Shown here in pieces: positions 1 to 8,360 of a DNA stretch of 64,000 bases. Numbering within the stretch: position 1 is the stretch's first letter; the number at the start of each line of letters is the position of its first letter. Source of the stretch: Streptomyces sp. NBC_00289 (GTDB taxonomy: Bacteria > Actinomycetota > Actinomycetes > Streptomycetales > Streptomycetaceae); NCBI RefSeq assembly GCF_041435115.1, contig NZ_CP108046.1, positions 9,176,001 to 9,240,000 of the forward strand, written 5' to 3'. Made by a program: the position numbers and the translations under genes. Under the pieces are notes generated by a model. The model did not search any database. It saw only the letters and a program-made list of their open reading frames with translations, and was not told where the DNA came from.

Positions 1-912
1 CACGATGTCGTCGCGCTGGAAGACGGTGCTGCCGTACACCGGGCTGTTCGGGTCCTCCGCCGCGGCCTCGTCCTGATGGGCGAGCAGCCGCGCCAGCTCC
101 ATCCCGCGGCCTTCCTTGGCCGGGTAGTACAGCGCGTGACGCCGCAGACCGTCGGGTTCCGGTCGGCCGGACACCACATGGTGGACGGAGGGGAGTGCCG
201 CCCGGGTGAAGAACACCCGCGCCGAGTCGGGGTCGCTCAGGTCCCGGTCCTGCTCCAGGTACGGGTTGATGGCCTCCTCGACCGCACGCACCTCGGGCTG
301 ACGGGCGACATGGCGCAGGGCGGCGAGAAGGTCGCCCTCCACCTCCACGGCCCGAACGACGCGGTTGCCGTGCATGAACAGCGAGGTGCGGCGCAGCCGC
401 GTGTTGTCGTCGACCTGGGCCTTGGGCGACTTGTAGCCGGCCAGCAGCTCCGCGACCTTCGACTCCGAACCCGGCTTGACGGTGAACGTGAGGGCGTGGC
501 GGGCCACACCGTCGCCCACCCGGGCCTTCACCTGCATGCCCGCCTTCGCCGACGCCGGCGCCTGCGTCCGGCTGGGGCTGGTCTCCCGGAGGATGCTGTA
601 GCGCATCGACCGGGTGTCCCGGACGCAGCTGTGCATCGGCCGTACGGTCTCGACGTGCTCCTCGCTGTTCACCCAGGCGAGGAAGGGCGGGGCACTCTCC
701 CACTCGCTGGTGATGAGCCACTGCGAGGGGTTCTCGATCGACTGGCAGAGCTGGTCACTGATGTGTCCGGGGACGGACGCGACCTGGCTGCGCATGAGCT
801 CGTACGCGTCGAGGAACTGCTCCTGCGCTCCCTCGTACAGGTCCAGCAGCAGGATCACCCGCAGCCTGGAACCGTCGAACGCCGACTGCGATATGCGTCC
901 CGAGTTGGTCAT
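1..912 (-). CDS. whiE-ORFI: SchA/CurD-like spore-pigment protein (WhiE ORFI type), C-terminus cut by window
   Basis: The frame is open from ATG at 912 to the window edge, giving 304 residues with no stop, so the 3' end lies outside. GGAGAGG sits 8 nt before the ATG. The N-terminal third looks like a dimeric alpha/beta-barrel (EthD/monooxygenase-like) domain, with segments such as SQWLITSEWES near residues 63-73. The second half (about 125-300) has the SchA/CurD-type features MQVKARVGDGVARHALTF and VHHVVSGRPEPDGLRRHALY. In Streptomyces spore-pigment (whiE, sch, cur) clusters this protein heads the minimal polyketide synthase operon and is divergent from the FAD hydroxylase gene; the same arrangement is seen here with the gene at 1149. 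Its biochemical role is not well established in the family. Confidence rests on family pattern plus neighbour. Confidence 0.78.
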   Translation of the reverse strand, partial: MTNSGRISQSAFDGSRLRVILLLDLYEGAQEQFLDAYELMRSQVASVPGHISDQLCQSIENPSQWLITSEWESAPPFLAWVNSEEHVETVRPMHSCVRDTRSMRYSILRETSPSRTQAPASAKAGMQVKARVGDGVARHALTFTVKPGSESKVAELLAGYKSPKAQVDDNTRLRRTSLFMHGNRVVRAVEVEGDLLAALRHVARQPEVRAVEEAINPYLEQDRDLSDPDSARVFFTRAALPSVHHVVSGRPEPDGLRRHALYYPAKEGRGMELARLLAHQDEAAAEDPNSPVYGSTVFQRDDIV

Positions 913-1148
913 CCGGCGCACCTCTCCTTTTGGTTTCACGGAAGGTCGGTGAACGACCACGGAGTCCGAAAGACCGGGGTCGCCATGAGCCGATCGTTGA
1001 TGCAAGCGCCGGTGCGTGCGATCTCTACGGTCCGGACGAGTGAACCGCGCGCCATCCGGGTGCCCCGGGCGCGCGAAACGGTCCGTACAGGGCATGGAAC
1101 CTGCATCCCATCCCTGACTCACGTCGCAGGTGACGCTGGAGGAAATCA
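913..1148. promoter_or_regulatory. Divergent spore-pigment promoter region
   Basis: This 236-bp interval separates the two divergent spore-pigment genes and must hold both promoters. It ends with GGAGG at 1138-1142, which serves the hydroxylase start at 1149. In S. coelicolor the equivalent interval holds the whiE promoters P1 and P2, with P2 dependent on the late sporulation sigma factor SigF (established knowledge). I could not place -10/-35 boxes with confidence. Confidence 0.5.
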
Positions 1149-2807
1149 ATGAACCGGTGGGAAGAGACCGGCGAGGCCGGCCACCGCACACCCGTCCTCA
1201 TCGTCGGCGGCTCTCTGGTGGGCCTGTCCACGTCCTTGTTCCTCGGGCGCCTCGGCGTGCCGCACACGCTCGTGGAGCGTCACTCGGGCACCTCGATCCA
1301 TCCGCGCGGGCGCGGGAACAACGTGCGCACCATGGAGCTGTTCCGGGCGGCCGGGGTGGAGCAGCGCATCAAGGAGGCCGCGTCGGTCCTGGCCGACAAC
1401 CACGGCATCCTGCAGACACCGAGCCTGGTGGGCGATGTCGGCGAGTGGCTGTTCAAGGAGATCGACCCCGGTGGCGGGCTCGCCCGCTTCAGCCCCGGCG
1501 GATGGTGCCTGTGCAGCCAGAACGACCTCGAGCCGGTACTGCTCAGCAGTGCCCGGGAGCTGGGTGGAGACCTGCGGTTCTCCACCGAGATGATGTCGTT
1601 CGAGCAGGACTCCGACGGGGTGACCGCGCACGTCAAGAGCCGGGAGACCGGCGAGCACACCACCATTCGCGCCGACTACCTCGTCGCGGCGGACGGTCCG
1701 CGCAGTCCCGTCCGTGAGGAACTCGGCATCGGGCAGAGCGGCCCGGGCGACCTGTTCCACAACGTGAGCATCACCTTCACCTCCCGCGGCCTCGCCGAGG
1801 TGGTCGGGGACCGGCGCTTCATCGTCTGCTATCTCACCAACCCGGAGGCCGACGGGGCGCTCCTGCCGGTCGACAACCGCGAGCACTGGGTGTTCCACGC
1901 TCCCTGGCACCCGGAGGACGGCGAGACGCTGGAGGAGTTCACCGACGAGCGCTGCACCGAACACATCCGGCGGGCCATCGGGGTGCCCGACCTCGACGTA
2001 CGGATCACCGGCAGAGCCGCCTGGCACGCCGCCGAGAGGGTCGCCGAACGGTACGCGCACTCCAGGGTGTTCCTCGCCGGCGACTCGGCCCACGAGATGT
2101 CCCCCACCGGGGCGTTCGGCTCCAACACCGGCATCCAGGACGCGCACAACCTGGCCTGGAAGCTGGCCGCCGTGCTGGGCGGCTGGGCCGGTCCGGGCCT
2201 GCTGGAGAGCTACGACGCGGAGCGCCGGCCGGTCGCGGAGGCGACCAGCGCACGCGCATCCTCGCGGTCGGTCGAGCACAGCCACCCCGGGTACACCCCC
2301 GGCCCCGGAGCCGGCGGCCCCGGCGGCAGGAAGGGCGGCATCCTCAACGTGGCGTTGGGCTACCGCTATCCGCGCGGCGCGGTCCTGGGTGCCGATCCCG
2401 CGACGCCGGTCGTGCCCGAGGGCGTGCGGCTGACGGGCGAGCCCGGGAGCCGGGCGCCCCACATGTGGCTGAACCGCGCCGACGGCCGGATCTCCACCCT
2501 GGACCTGTACGAGCGGTCCATGGTGCTGCTGAGCTCCGCGGACGGTTCCGGCGGGTGGCACACCGCGGCGGGGGAGGTCGCACGACGACTGTCCGTGCCC
2601 CTCGACTCCTACCGTGTCGGCGGCGGGCCCGACGCGGAGTTGTCTCCCGAGAGCGGCACGGACTGGGCGGAGGTCCACGGTGTCACCGCGGACGGCGCGG
2701 TGCTGGTCCGCCCCGACGGGTTCGTCGCCTGGCGGTCCGAAGGGCCGTCGGCCGATCCGGCGGCGGCCCTGAGGGAAGCCCTCGAAGGGGTGCTGAACCG
2801 GGACTGA
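1149..2807 (+). CDS. whiE-ORFVIII: FAD-dependent aromatic polyketide hydroxylase (WhiE ORFVIII type)
   Basis: 552 aa, start ATG with GGAGG 6 nt upstream. The class A flavin monooxygenase signatures are present in order: the FAD-binding fingerprint VLIVGGSLVGL at residues 16-26, the DG motif ADGPRSPVREELGI near 180, and the GD motif FLAGDSAHEMSPTGAFG near 310. The C-terminal 150 residues match the thioredoxin-like tail typical of PgaE/MhpA-type polyketide hydroxylases, so the length is normal for the family. It probably hydroxylates the aromatic spore-pigment polyketide using NAD(P)H and O2. Divergent placement from the SchA/CurD gene is the canonical whiE arrangement. A strong hairpin follows at 2837-2872. 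What was not seen is the ketosynthase genes, which should lie beyond the left edge. Confidence 0.85.
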   Translation: MNRWEETGEAGHRTPVLIVGGSLVGLSTSLFLGRLGVPHTLVERHSGTSIHPRGRGNNVRTMELFRAAGVEQRIKEAASVLADNHGILQTPSLVGDVGEWLFKEIDPGGGLARFSPGGWCLCSQNDLEPVLLSSARELGGDLRFSTEMMSFEQDSDGVTAHVKSRETGEHTTIRADYLVAADGPRSPVREELGIGQSGPGDLFHNVSITFTSRGLAEVVGDRRFIVCYLTNPEADGALLPVDNREHWVFHAPWHPEDGETLEEFTDERCTEHIRRAIGVPDLDVRITGRAAWHAAERVAERYAHSRVFLAGDSAHEMSPTGAFGSNTGIQDAHNLAWKLAAVLGGWAGPGLLESYDAERRPVAEATSARASSRSVEHSHPGYTPGPGAGGPGGRKGGILNVALGYRYPRGAVLGADPATPVVPEGVRLTGEPGSRAPHMWLNRADGRISTLDLYERSMVLLSSADGSGGWHTAAGEVARRLSVPLDSYRVGGGPDAELSPESGTDWAEVHGVTADGAVLVRPDGFVAWRSEGPSADPAAALREALEGVLNRD

Positions 2808-2836
2808 CCCACCGTCCTCACCCCTTGGCGCGATAC

Positions 2837-2872
2837 CGGACTACCTGCACCCCCCGGGGCTCAGGTAGTCCG
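2837..2872 (+). terminator. Hairpin terminator after the FAD hydroxylase
   Basis: A perfect 11-bp stem (CGGACTACCTG at 2837-2847 with CAGGTAGTCCG at 2862-2872) encloses a 14-nt C/G-rich loop, 30 bp after the hydroxylase stop. There is no T-run, as is common for Streptomyces terminators. Confidence 0.7.
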
Positions 2873-3126
2873 CCCGTTTCCGGGTGAGTACGCCGCGCGG
2901 GGTGCTGACCGGCCATCACACAGGCCCGGGTCCGCGCCGGCTTCGGACGCGCACTCCGCGGTGACCGAGAGGCGTGGCGCCGCGCCGCCCGGGCCCTGCC
3001 CGTGTACTGCACATGGCAGCCCGCACGTCCCCCATCGCGCGAAACACCCCCTCCGTCGGCATCGCTTCGGGCCGTCCGGGCAAGGCCTGGCCACAGCCTG
3101 ATCCGTCATCCAAGGAGGTACACCGC

Positions 3127-4497
3127 ATGGTCGGCAGACACGCCGCCGGCAGACGCCGCGCCGCTGTGACCGCTCTGAGCGCCCTCGTACTCACCGGCGT
3201 CCACTCGGCCGCGGCGGCCGAGCCGCCGCACACCCAGGACACCGTGCCCGCCGCCCGGACGGTCGGCGCCGGCGAACCGTCACCGGAGATGCTGCGCGCC
3301 CTGCAGCGCGACCTGCGGCTGACGCCCGGGCAGGTGACCGCACGGCTGGCCAACGAGGCCGAGGCGGGCACCCGTGCGGGCCGCCTCCACAACGCGTTGG
3401 GCGGCCGGTTCGCCGGTGCCTGGGTGAGTGGCGCGACCTCCGCCGATCTGAACGTCGCCACCACCGACGCCGCGGACGTGCCCGCCATCCAGGCCGAGGG
3501 CGCGAAGGCCACGGTCGTCAGGACGGCACTGAGCGGACTCCAGTCCCTCCAGGACAAGCTGGACAAGGCGGCCGGCCGTGTCCACACGCCGGACAGCCCG
3601 GTCTGGTACGTCGACGTGCGCAAGAACCGGGTCGTGGTCCAGGCCACGAGCAAGTCGGCCGCGGCCTCCTTCATCAAGGCCGCCGGCGTCGAGGGACGGG
3701 ACCTGGCCGTCCGGGTGTCGGCCGAGCGGCCGCGCCTGATGGAGGACATCGTCGGCGGAGACGCCTACTACATCAACGACACCGCGCGGTGTTCCGTCGG
3801 CTTCTCCGTCACCAAGGGCGAGCAGCAGGGTTTCGCCTCGGCGGGCCACTGCGGCACGGCCGGCGACACGACCACCGGCTTCAACCAGGCCGACCAGGGG
3901 ACGTTCCAGGCATCCACCTTCCCCGGCAAGGACATGTCCTGGGTGGGCGTCAACAGTGACTGGACCGCCACTCCTCAGGTGCGAGGGGAGGGCGGCCAGA
4001 CGGTGCAGGTCGCCGGCTCGGTGCAGGCGCTCGTCGGGGCCTCGGTATGCCGCTCCGGCTCGACCACCGGATGGCACTGCGGAACGATCCAGCAGCACAA
4101 CACGAGTGTCACCTACGAAGAGGGCACCGTGAACGGCCTGACCCGGACCACGGTGTGCGCCGAACCCGGGGACTCCGGCGGCCCCTACCTGGCGGGCTCG
4201 CAGGCGCAGGGTGTCACGTCCGGCGGCTCGGGTGACTGCACGAGGGGCGGCACGACCTTCTACCAGCCGGTCAATCCGATCCTCAGCGACTTCGGTCTCA
4301 CCCTGACGACGACCGCCGCCGGTACGGCCGCCCCGGAGGAGAACGGGACCACGGGCACGTGGGCGACCGGTCGCGTCTACGGCGTCGGGGACACGGTGAC
4401 CATCGAGGGCGTCAGCTACCAGTGCCTGCAGGCCCACCAGGCCCAGGCCACCTGGTCGCCGGACAGCACCCCGGCGCTGTGGCAGCGCGTCCAGTAA
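3127..4497 (+). CDS. sprC: Streptogrisin C-like secreted serine protease with chitin-binding-type tail
   Basis: 456 aa from ATG 3127, chosen because AAGGAGG lies at 3112-3118; the frame stays open upstream to 2974 but has no ribosome site there. Order: twin-arginine-like basic signal region (RRRAAVTALSALVLTG), an alpha-lytic-protease-type prodomain of about 170 residues, mature chymotrypsin-fold protease starting near Ile208, then a short linker and a C-terminal carbohydrate-binding module (about 405-456, with WATGRVYGVGDTVTIEG). Catalytic residues are visible: His241 in SAGHCG, Asp269 in GKDMSW and Ser350 in PGDSGGPY. Length and layout match streptogrisin C (SGPC), which combines protease and chitin-binding domains. 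It is secreted and self-processing, and likely digests protein in chitin-rich debris. It stands alone between two terminators. Confidence 0.9.
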   Translation: MVGRHAAGRRRAAVTALSALVLTGVHSAAAAEPPHTQDTVPAARTVGAGEPSPEMLRALQRDLRLTPGQVTARLANEAEAGTRAGRLHNALGGRFAGAWVSGATSADLNVATTDAADVPAIQAEGAKATVVRTALSGLQSLQDKLDKAAGRVHTPDSPVWYVDVRKNRVVVQATSKSAAASFIKAAGVEGRDLAVRVSAERPRLMEDIVGGDAYYINDTARCSVGFSVTKGEQQGFASAGHCGTAGDTTTGFNQADQGTFQASTFPGKDMSWVGVNSDWTATPQVRGEGGQTVQVAGSVQALVGASVCRSGSTTGWHCGTIQQHNTSVTYEEGTVNGLTRTTVCAEPGDSGGPYLAGSQAQGVTSGGSGDCTRGGTTFYQPVNPILSDFGLTLTTTAAGTAAPEENGTTGTWATGRVYGVGDTVTIEGVSYQCLQAHQAQATWSPDSTPALWQRVQ

Positions 4498-4517
4498 CTG
4501 TCAGGCCGTAGGAATCC

Positions 4518-4549
4518 GTGGGGTGTGGGAGGCAACTCCCGCACCCCAC
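4518..4549. terminator. Bidirectional hairpin terminator
   Basis: A 14-bp stem (4518-4531 with 4536-4549, one G-T wobble) closes a GCAA tetraloop 20 bp after the streptogrisin stop. It lies between convergent genes and can serve both. Confidence 0.75.
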
Positions 4550-4621
4550 AAGGCTGTTCAGCCCTTCCTGCGCCAGGACTGGACCGGACGGGACCGGTCA
4601 GTGACGTGCTCCCGCTCCACG

Positions 4622-5719
4622 TCACTGCTCCGCGAGGAGTGCGTAGGCGGTGGCCACGAACGGGTCGTGGGCCCGGAACCGCCGGGTGCACAGGGCCGCC
4701 ACGGCGCTGCCCGTGTCGGGCCGGAAGCCCAGGAACGCCTGCTGGCCCAGGGTCGCCCCGCTGTGGAAGTACATCGGCCCGCTGTCGGTGGGATGACGGA
4801 ACCAGCCCACCGTGTGCACGTGCCGCCGGTCCAGCCCACGCCGCAGGACGGGGGTGTGCATGGACAGCAGCGCCCCGGCCAGCGGCTCGGGAGGCGGGGC
4901 GAGGTGGGCCTCCAGGAAGGTGAGCAGGTCGCGGGGGGTGGCCCGGACCGCACCCGCGGCCCGGAACCCGCCGGCGTCGAAGGCGGGGACGGGCGTACGG
5001 CCGTCCTTGCGGTGCCCGACGGCGTCGGCCCCCGGCCCCAGCGCGCGCGTACCGGTGTCGCTGAGCGCGAGCGGACGCAGCACGTGTCCGGCGAGGAGCT
5101 CCTCCCACCCCGTACCGGTCGCCCCGGTGATGGCGTGGCCGAGCACCGCGACACCGAAGTTCGAGTAGTGCCACCGCGTGCCGGGCCGGTGCCGTGGCCG
5201 GTGGCGCAGGAACGCGTCGATCACGCGCCCGGCCGGATAGCGCGCGTAGGGGTTGGTGCGCCAGGCGGGCAGGGCCCGGGGGAAGAAGTCGCCGGGCAGG
5301 GCGGGCAGTCCCGACGTGTGGGTGACGAGATGCGCGAGCGTCACGGGCGCCGGACCGGTCGAGCGGCCGGGGTCGAGGCAGCCGACGGCCGTCTCGCCGC
5401 CCGACAGGAGCCCGCGTCTGATCAACTGGGCCAGCAGCAGCCCGGTGAACGTCTTGGAGGCCGACCCCAGTTCGTAGCGCAACTCCGGGCGCGGAACCGG
5501 CGGCGGTGGCGCGGTGCCGCCCCAGCGCAGGGTGCGGTGGCCGTGCCGGGAGAAGGCGAGGACGACGTCCGGCGCGTCAGCGGCGTCGACGGCGTCCTCC
5601 AACCGCCGCCCCAGGGCCTCGTCGTCCCGGCTCGTCGCCGGCAGGTCGCCGTACGGGACGAAAGCGTCCGCGGTGTCGCCGGTGACGCCCGGCCAGGGAG
5701 GCGTGGCCCGGCCGGTCAT
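4622..5719 (-). CDS. Cytoplasmic serine hydrolase, beta-lactamase/class C fold
   Basis: 365 aa from ATG 5719, which overlaps the stop of the upstream gene (ATGA); the frame stays open further upstream but that would bury the neighbour. The catalytic SxxK is Ser86-Ala-Ser-Lys89 in YELGSASKTF, and the YxN motif is Tyr185-Ser-Asn187 in HYSNFGVAVLG, so the active site looks complete. There is no signal peptide, unlike most secreted D-Ala-D-Ala carboxypeptidase relatives, so it should act in the cytoplasm as an esterase, amidase or peptidase. It is the last gene of a five-gene overlapping operon that starts with a 62-aa peptide. A role in trimming or hydrolysing the product of that operon is inference only. 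Substrate unknown. Confidence 0.8.
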   Translation of the reverse strand: MTGRATPPWPGVTGDTADAFVPYGDLPATSRDDEALGRRLEDAVDAADAPDVVLAFSRHGHRTLRWGGTAPPPPVPRPELRYELGSASKTFTGLLLAQLIRRGLLSGGETAVGCLDPGRSTGPAPVTLAHLVTHTSGLPALPGDFFPRALPAWRTNPYARYPAGRVIDAFLRHRPRHRPGTRWHYSNFGVAVLGHAITGATGTGWEELLAGHVLRPLALSDTGTRALGPGADAVGHRKDGRTPVPAFDAGGFRAAGAVRATPRDLLTFLEAHLAPPPEPLAGALLSMHTPVLRRGLDRRHVHTVGWFRHPTDSGPMYFHSGATLGQQAFLGFRPDTGSAVAALCTRRFRAHDPFVATAYALLAEQ

Positions 5720-6639
5720 GACGGACCGGCCTGCGTCAGCTCGGTCAGCGCGCGGGATGTGGCCAGCGCGGAGGCGAAGGCGGCGACCAGCGTCGGGTGG
5801 TAGACGAGGTCGAACACCTGCTCCGGGTTCCCTTCGGGCATCGTGCGTACGGCGGGCATCGCACCGTCGGCCCTCTGCGCCGCCGCGAAGGCGTGCCAGG
5901 CGCGTTCGTCGAGCGTGGGGCGGGGAAGGCAGGCGTCGACGACGAGCAGTTCGCCGAGCAGGTCCCAGCGCTTCAGATCCAGCCAGTCGTCGATCCAGAC
6001 CGGCAGCCACTGGGCGAGGTAGTCGGCGAGTCGGGGCGGCAGGCCGTCGGGGGTCTCTCCCCAGTCGGTGAGGTGGAACACGGCGTGGGTGATGTCGTAG
6101 GCGATGTGCCCTTCGACCGTCCAGGGTTCGGGGGTGCGGGCCAGCCAGGTCAGTGCCAGGGCCTCGGTCTCGCTGGTGCGGGGGGACAGGCCGAAGCGGC
6201 GCTGGAACGCGGACAGGCCGAGCCGCCGGGTCGGTGTCACCTCGAAGGCCGACCAGCTGTCGATCCGGTGGTTGAGGATCGCGGCCCGCTCCACTTCGGG
6301 CTGGCTGTACCCCAGTTCCCTGAACGGCAGGTACACCTCGAACGGGATGGGTGAGACGGGTTCGATGCGCTGTCCGCGCACGAGCATCCGGCCGCCGTCC
6401 AGGGTCTCCCGCCAGGCGTGGTCGAGCAGTTGGCGTGCCAACTGGGCCTGGCGTGCCCCGGCCACTCCCTCGCGGAACAACACCTTGCAGATCAGGGCCA
6501 GTTCCCCGACCGGTTTGAAGCGTTCCAGGAATCCCACCTCGGGGTCCACGTCCGGCTCCAGGCGGAATCCGTCACGATGGGACCACAGCCACTCCAGGGC
6601 GTGGACGCCGACGGTGTGGATCAGTCGGGTGTCGGTCAT
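5716..6639 (-). CDS. Unknown HxxxH protein, paralogue 2 (DUF6895-like)
   Basis: 307 aa, ATG 6639, overlapping the previous stop by 4 bp and the next start by 4 bp. The protein is rich in Trp and Leu and looks all-helical. It shares a clear segment with its upstream neighbour: here THAVFHLTDWGETPDGLP, there THVVFHLTDWGRAPDGIP, followed in both by a Leu/Trp segment (ADYLAQWLPVWIDD versus AAYLAHWLPPWLDT). Both also share a start-region pattern (WLSHR/WLSAHR...KPLGEL or KPVGEL) and TRRLG. The family resembles one catalogued as DUF6895, but I recall that only weakly. The His-x3-His followed by TDWG could be a metal or catalytic site; nothing in the sequence proves it. No signal peptide or membrane segment. 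Confidence 0.75.
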   Translation of the reverse strand: MTDTRLIHTVGVHALEWLWSHRDGFRLEPDVDPEVGFLERFKPVGELALICKVLFREGVAGARQAQLARQLLDHAWRETLDGGRMLVRGQRIEPVSPIPFEVYLPFRELGYSQPEVERAAILNHRIDSWSAFEVTPTRRLGLSAFQRRFGLSPRTSETEALALTWLARTPEPWTVEGHIAYDITHAVFHLTDWGETPDGLPPRLADYLAQWLPVWIDDWLDLKRWDLLGELLVVDACLPRPTLDERAWHAFAAAQRADGAMPAVRTMPEGNPEQVFDLVYHPTLVAAFASALATSRALTELTQAGPS

Positions 6640-7646
6640 CCGAGCGCTCCCTGTCCGTCGTACCGGCTCCGTGTGTCCGGTCCGGTCGTGGTGACCTCGC
6701 GGTGCGCGTGCGGGCGTCCGCGGGTCAGAGCCGCGGCGAGGGCGGCCATCAGGGTGGAGTGGTAGCAGTGCGTGAAGTCCTGCCCCGACCCCGGAGCTTC
6801 CCCTGTATCGGCGCCCGGAGCTGCCCCTGGGGGCCGTCGCTCCTCGGGGAGTGCGCCCGACGTGCGCTGGGCCGCCGAGATCCGTTCCCAGGCGTCTCGC
6901 GTCACGGCAGGGTCGGGCGAGCCCGGCAGACTCGCCGCCACGGCCAGCAGTTCGCAGCTGAGGTCCCACATCCCGGCGTCGAGGCAGGTGTCGAGCCAGG
7001 GCGGCAGCCAGTGGGCGAGATAGGCCGCCAGGTCCGCCGGTATGCCGTCCGGGGCGCGGCCCCAGTCGGTGAGGTGGAACACCACGTGGGTGAGCGCGTA
7101 CCCGGAGAAACGCTCGAAGGCCCAGGGTTCCGGGAGTCCGCCGAGCCAGGTACGTCCCAGCGTCCGGGAGGCGTTCTCCGGCCGGCGGATGCCGGCGCGC
7201 CGCTCGGCGGCGAGCACGCCGAGCCGCCGGGTCGGATCCTGTTCGGTGAGCCGCCAGGCGCGGGTGCGGGCCATGGTGGCGGCGGTCGCCTCGTAGCCCG
7301 CGTGCCGCAGGCCCGCGGTGGCGAACGCGCCGTAGACCTCCAGCGGATACGTGGCGAAGGGCTCGCACCGCTGCAGGCGGAAGAACAACTCGCCCTGACC
7401 GGTCTGCCGCCAGGCGAACGCCAGCAGATCGTCGGCGCAGGCGTGTACCGGGTCCGACGACGGGGTGTGCGGCAGGACGCTCGCACACACCTGAGCGAGT
7501 TCCCCGAGCGGTTTCCAACTGCCGTTCACCTGGCCGTCGGGCGCCAACGCGTCCTCGCCCAGGGTGAATTCGTCCCGGTGTGCCGACAGCCAGACGAAGG
7601 CGCCTTCCTCCACCTCGCGGGCGGCCCCGGTGGGGGGCGCCGTCAC
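6636..7646 (-). CDS. Unknown HxxxH protein, paralogue 1 (DUF6895-like)
   Basis: 336 aa from ATG 7646. It overlaps both neighbours by 4 bp, so translation should be coupled. It is a diverged duplicate of the next gene: the shared block is THVVFHLTDWGRAPDGIPA with a following tryptophan-rich stretch, and the N-terminal WLSAHRDEFTL/WLWSHRDGFRL and DDLLAFAWRQT/RQLLDHAWRET segments also line up. The C-terminal 50 residues contain a low-complexity proline/glycine linker (EERRPPGAAPGADTGEAPG) absent from the paralogue. Predicted soluble. Retaining two diverged copies in one operon suggests they form a heteromeric pair or act on successive substrates, but that is inference. Function not recognised. 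Confidence 0.75.
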   Translation of the reverse strand: MTAPPTGAAREVEEGAFVWLSAHRDEFTLGEDALAPDGQVNGSWKPLGELAQVCASVLPHTPSSDPVHACADDLLAFAWRQTGQGELFFRLQRCEPFATYPLEVYGAFATAGLRHAGYEATAATMARTRAWRLTEQDPTRRLGVLAAERRAGIRRPENASRTLGRTWLGGLPEPWAFERFSGYALTHVVFHLTDWGRAPDGIPADLAAYLAHWLPPWLDTCLDAGMWDLSCELLAVAASLPGSPDPAVTRDAWERISAAQRTSGALPEERRPPGAAPGADTGEAPGSGQDFTHCYHSTLMAALAAALTRGRPHAHREVTTTGPDTRSRYDGQGALG

Positions 7647-8338
7647 ACGAGTGCTCCTGCCCGGAGGAGCCGGGCCGCCTGCACCTGGAGCGCGACGCGC
7701 GGGTCGGAACTACCCATCAGCTCGACGAAGTCGAGTCCGGTGTCCAGCCCCAGGGTGTCCGGCACCCCGTCGAGCAGCGTCAGCCAGCGTGCGGCTCCCG
7801 CCGCCTGCTGCCAGTCCCTGCGGCGTACCGCCCGTACGAAGCCTCTGGCCACGTCGAGCGGCCGGTGCCGGGCGGTGCGGGCGACCGCGGAGTCCTCGCC
7901 GGGCAGGGCGAGAGCGGCCAGCACCGCGAGCTGATGCGTCAGAGACCTCCAGTCCGCCTCGTCGAGCCAGGTTCCGGCGGGCTCGTCGCCGTCGCCGTCG
8001 CCGTCGCGGCCGGGGAAGGACGGCTCGAACCGGCGCAGGGTTCGGCCCATGGCCCAGTGGCTCCACCGGACGGCGGGGGCGGCGTCGGCACTGGGCGGGA
8101 AAGCCTCCACGGCCTTCCGGAACACGGCGAGTTCGCCGGGGTCGGGGGAGGTGTGGAAGAGGACGTCCGGCAGGAGCAGATCCGCTCCCACCACGCGGAC
8201 GGCCGCCGTCAGGCAGCCATCCACCACCGCGCGGCCTGCCACCGGAACGTGGTCCCCGCCGCGAAGGGCGGAGACCACGCCGGCAGCGAGGTCGTGCACT
8301 GTACCCACCAAGGGGGTCGAAGTGCCTGACTGCTCCAT
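7643..8338 (-). CDS. Unknown 231-aa protein in the peptide operon
   Basis: 231 aa from ATG 8338; the stop overlaps the next start by 4 bp. An open frame continues upstream to 8578 but would overlap the small peptide gene and has no ribosome site. The protein is Ala/Leu/Arg-rich, probably helical, with no signal peptide. It has an odd central Asp/Gly run (RDGDGDGDEP) encoded by four GTCGCC hexamers near 7985-8008, which may be a flexible linker. Two Trp-containing segments (VRWSHWAMGRTLRRF, DWQQAAGAARWLTLLDG) flank it. No family recognised. Its position directly after the small peptide gene and before the paralogous pair suggests it works on or with that peptide. Confidence 0.7.
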   Translation of the reverse strand: MEQSGTSTPLVGTVHDLAAGVVSALRGGDHVPVAGRAVVDGCLTAAVRVVGADLLLPDVLFHTSPDPGELAVFRKAVEAFPPSADAAPAVRWSHWAMGRTLRRFEPSFPGRDGDGDGDEPAGTWLDEADWRSLTHQLAVLAALALPGEDSAVARTARHRPLDVARGFVRAVRRRDWQQAAGAARWLTLLDGVPDTLGLDTGLDFVELMGSSDPRVALQVQAARLLRAGALV

Positions 8339-8360
8339 GGTCCTGCTCCCGTCGCTCCCC

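Noticed and set aside
1130..1717. 195-codon plus-strand frame overlapping the FAD hydroxylase
   Set aside because: Wrong frame of the hydroxylase; Arg/Gly/Pro-rich, no domain.
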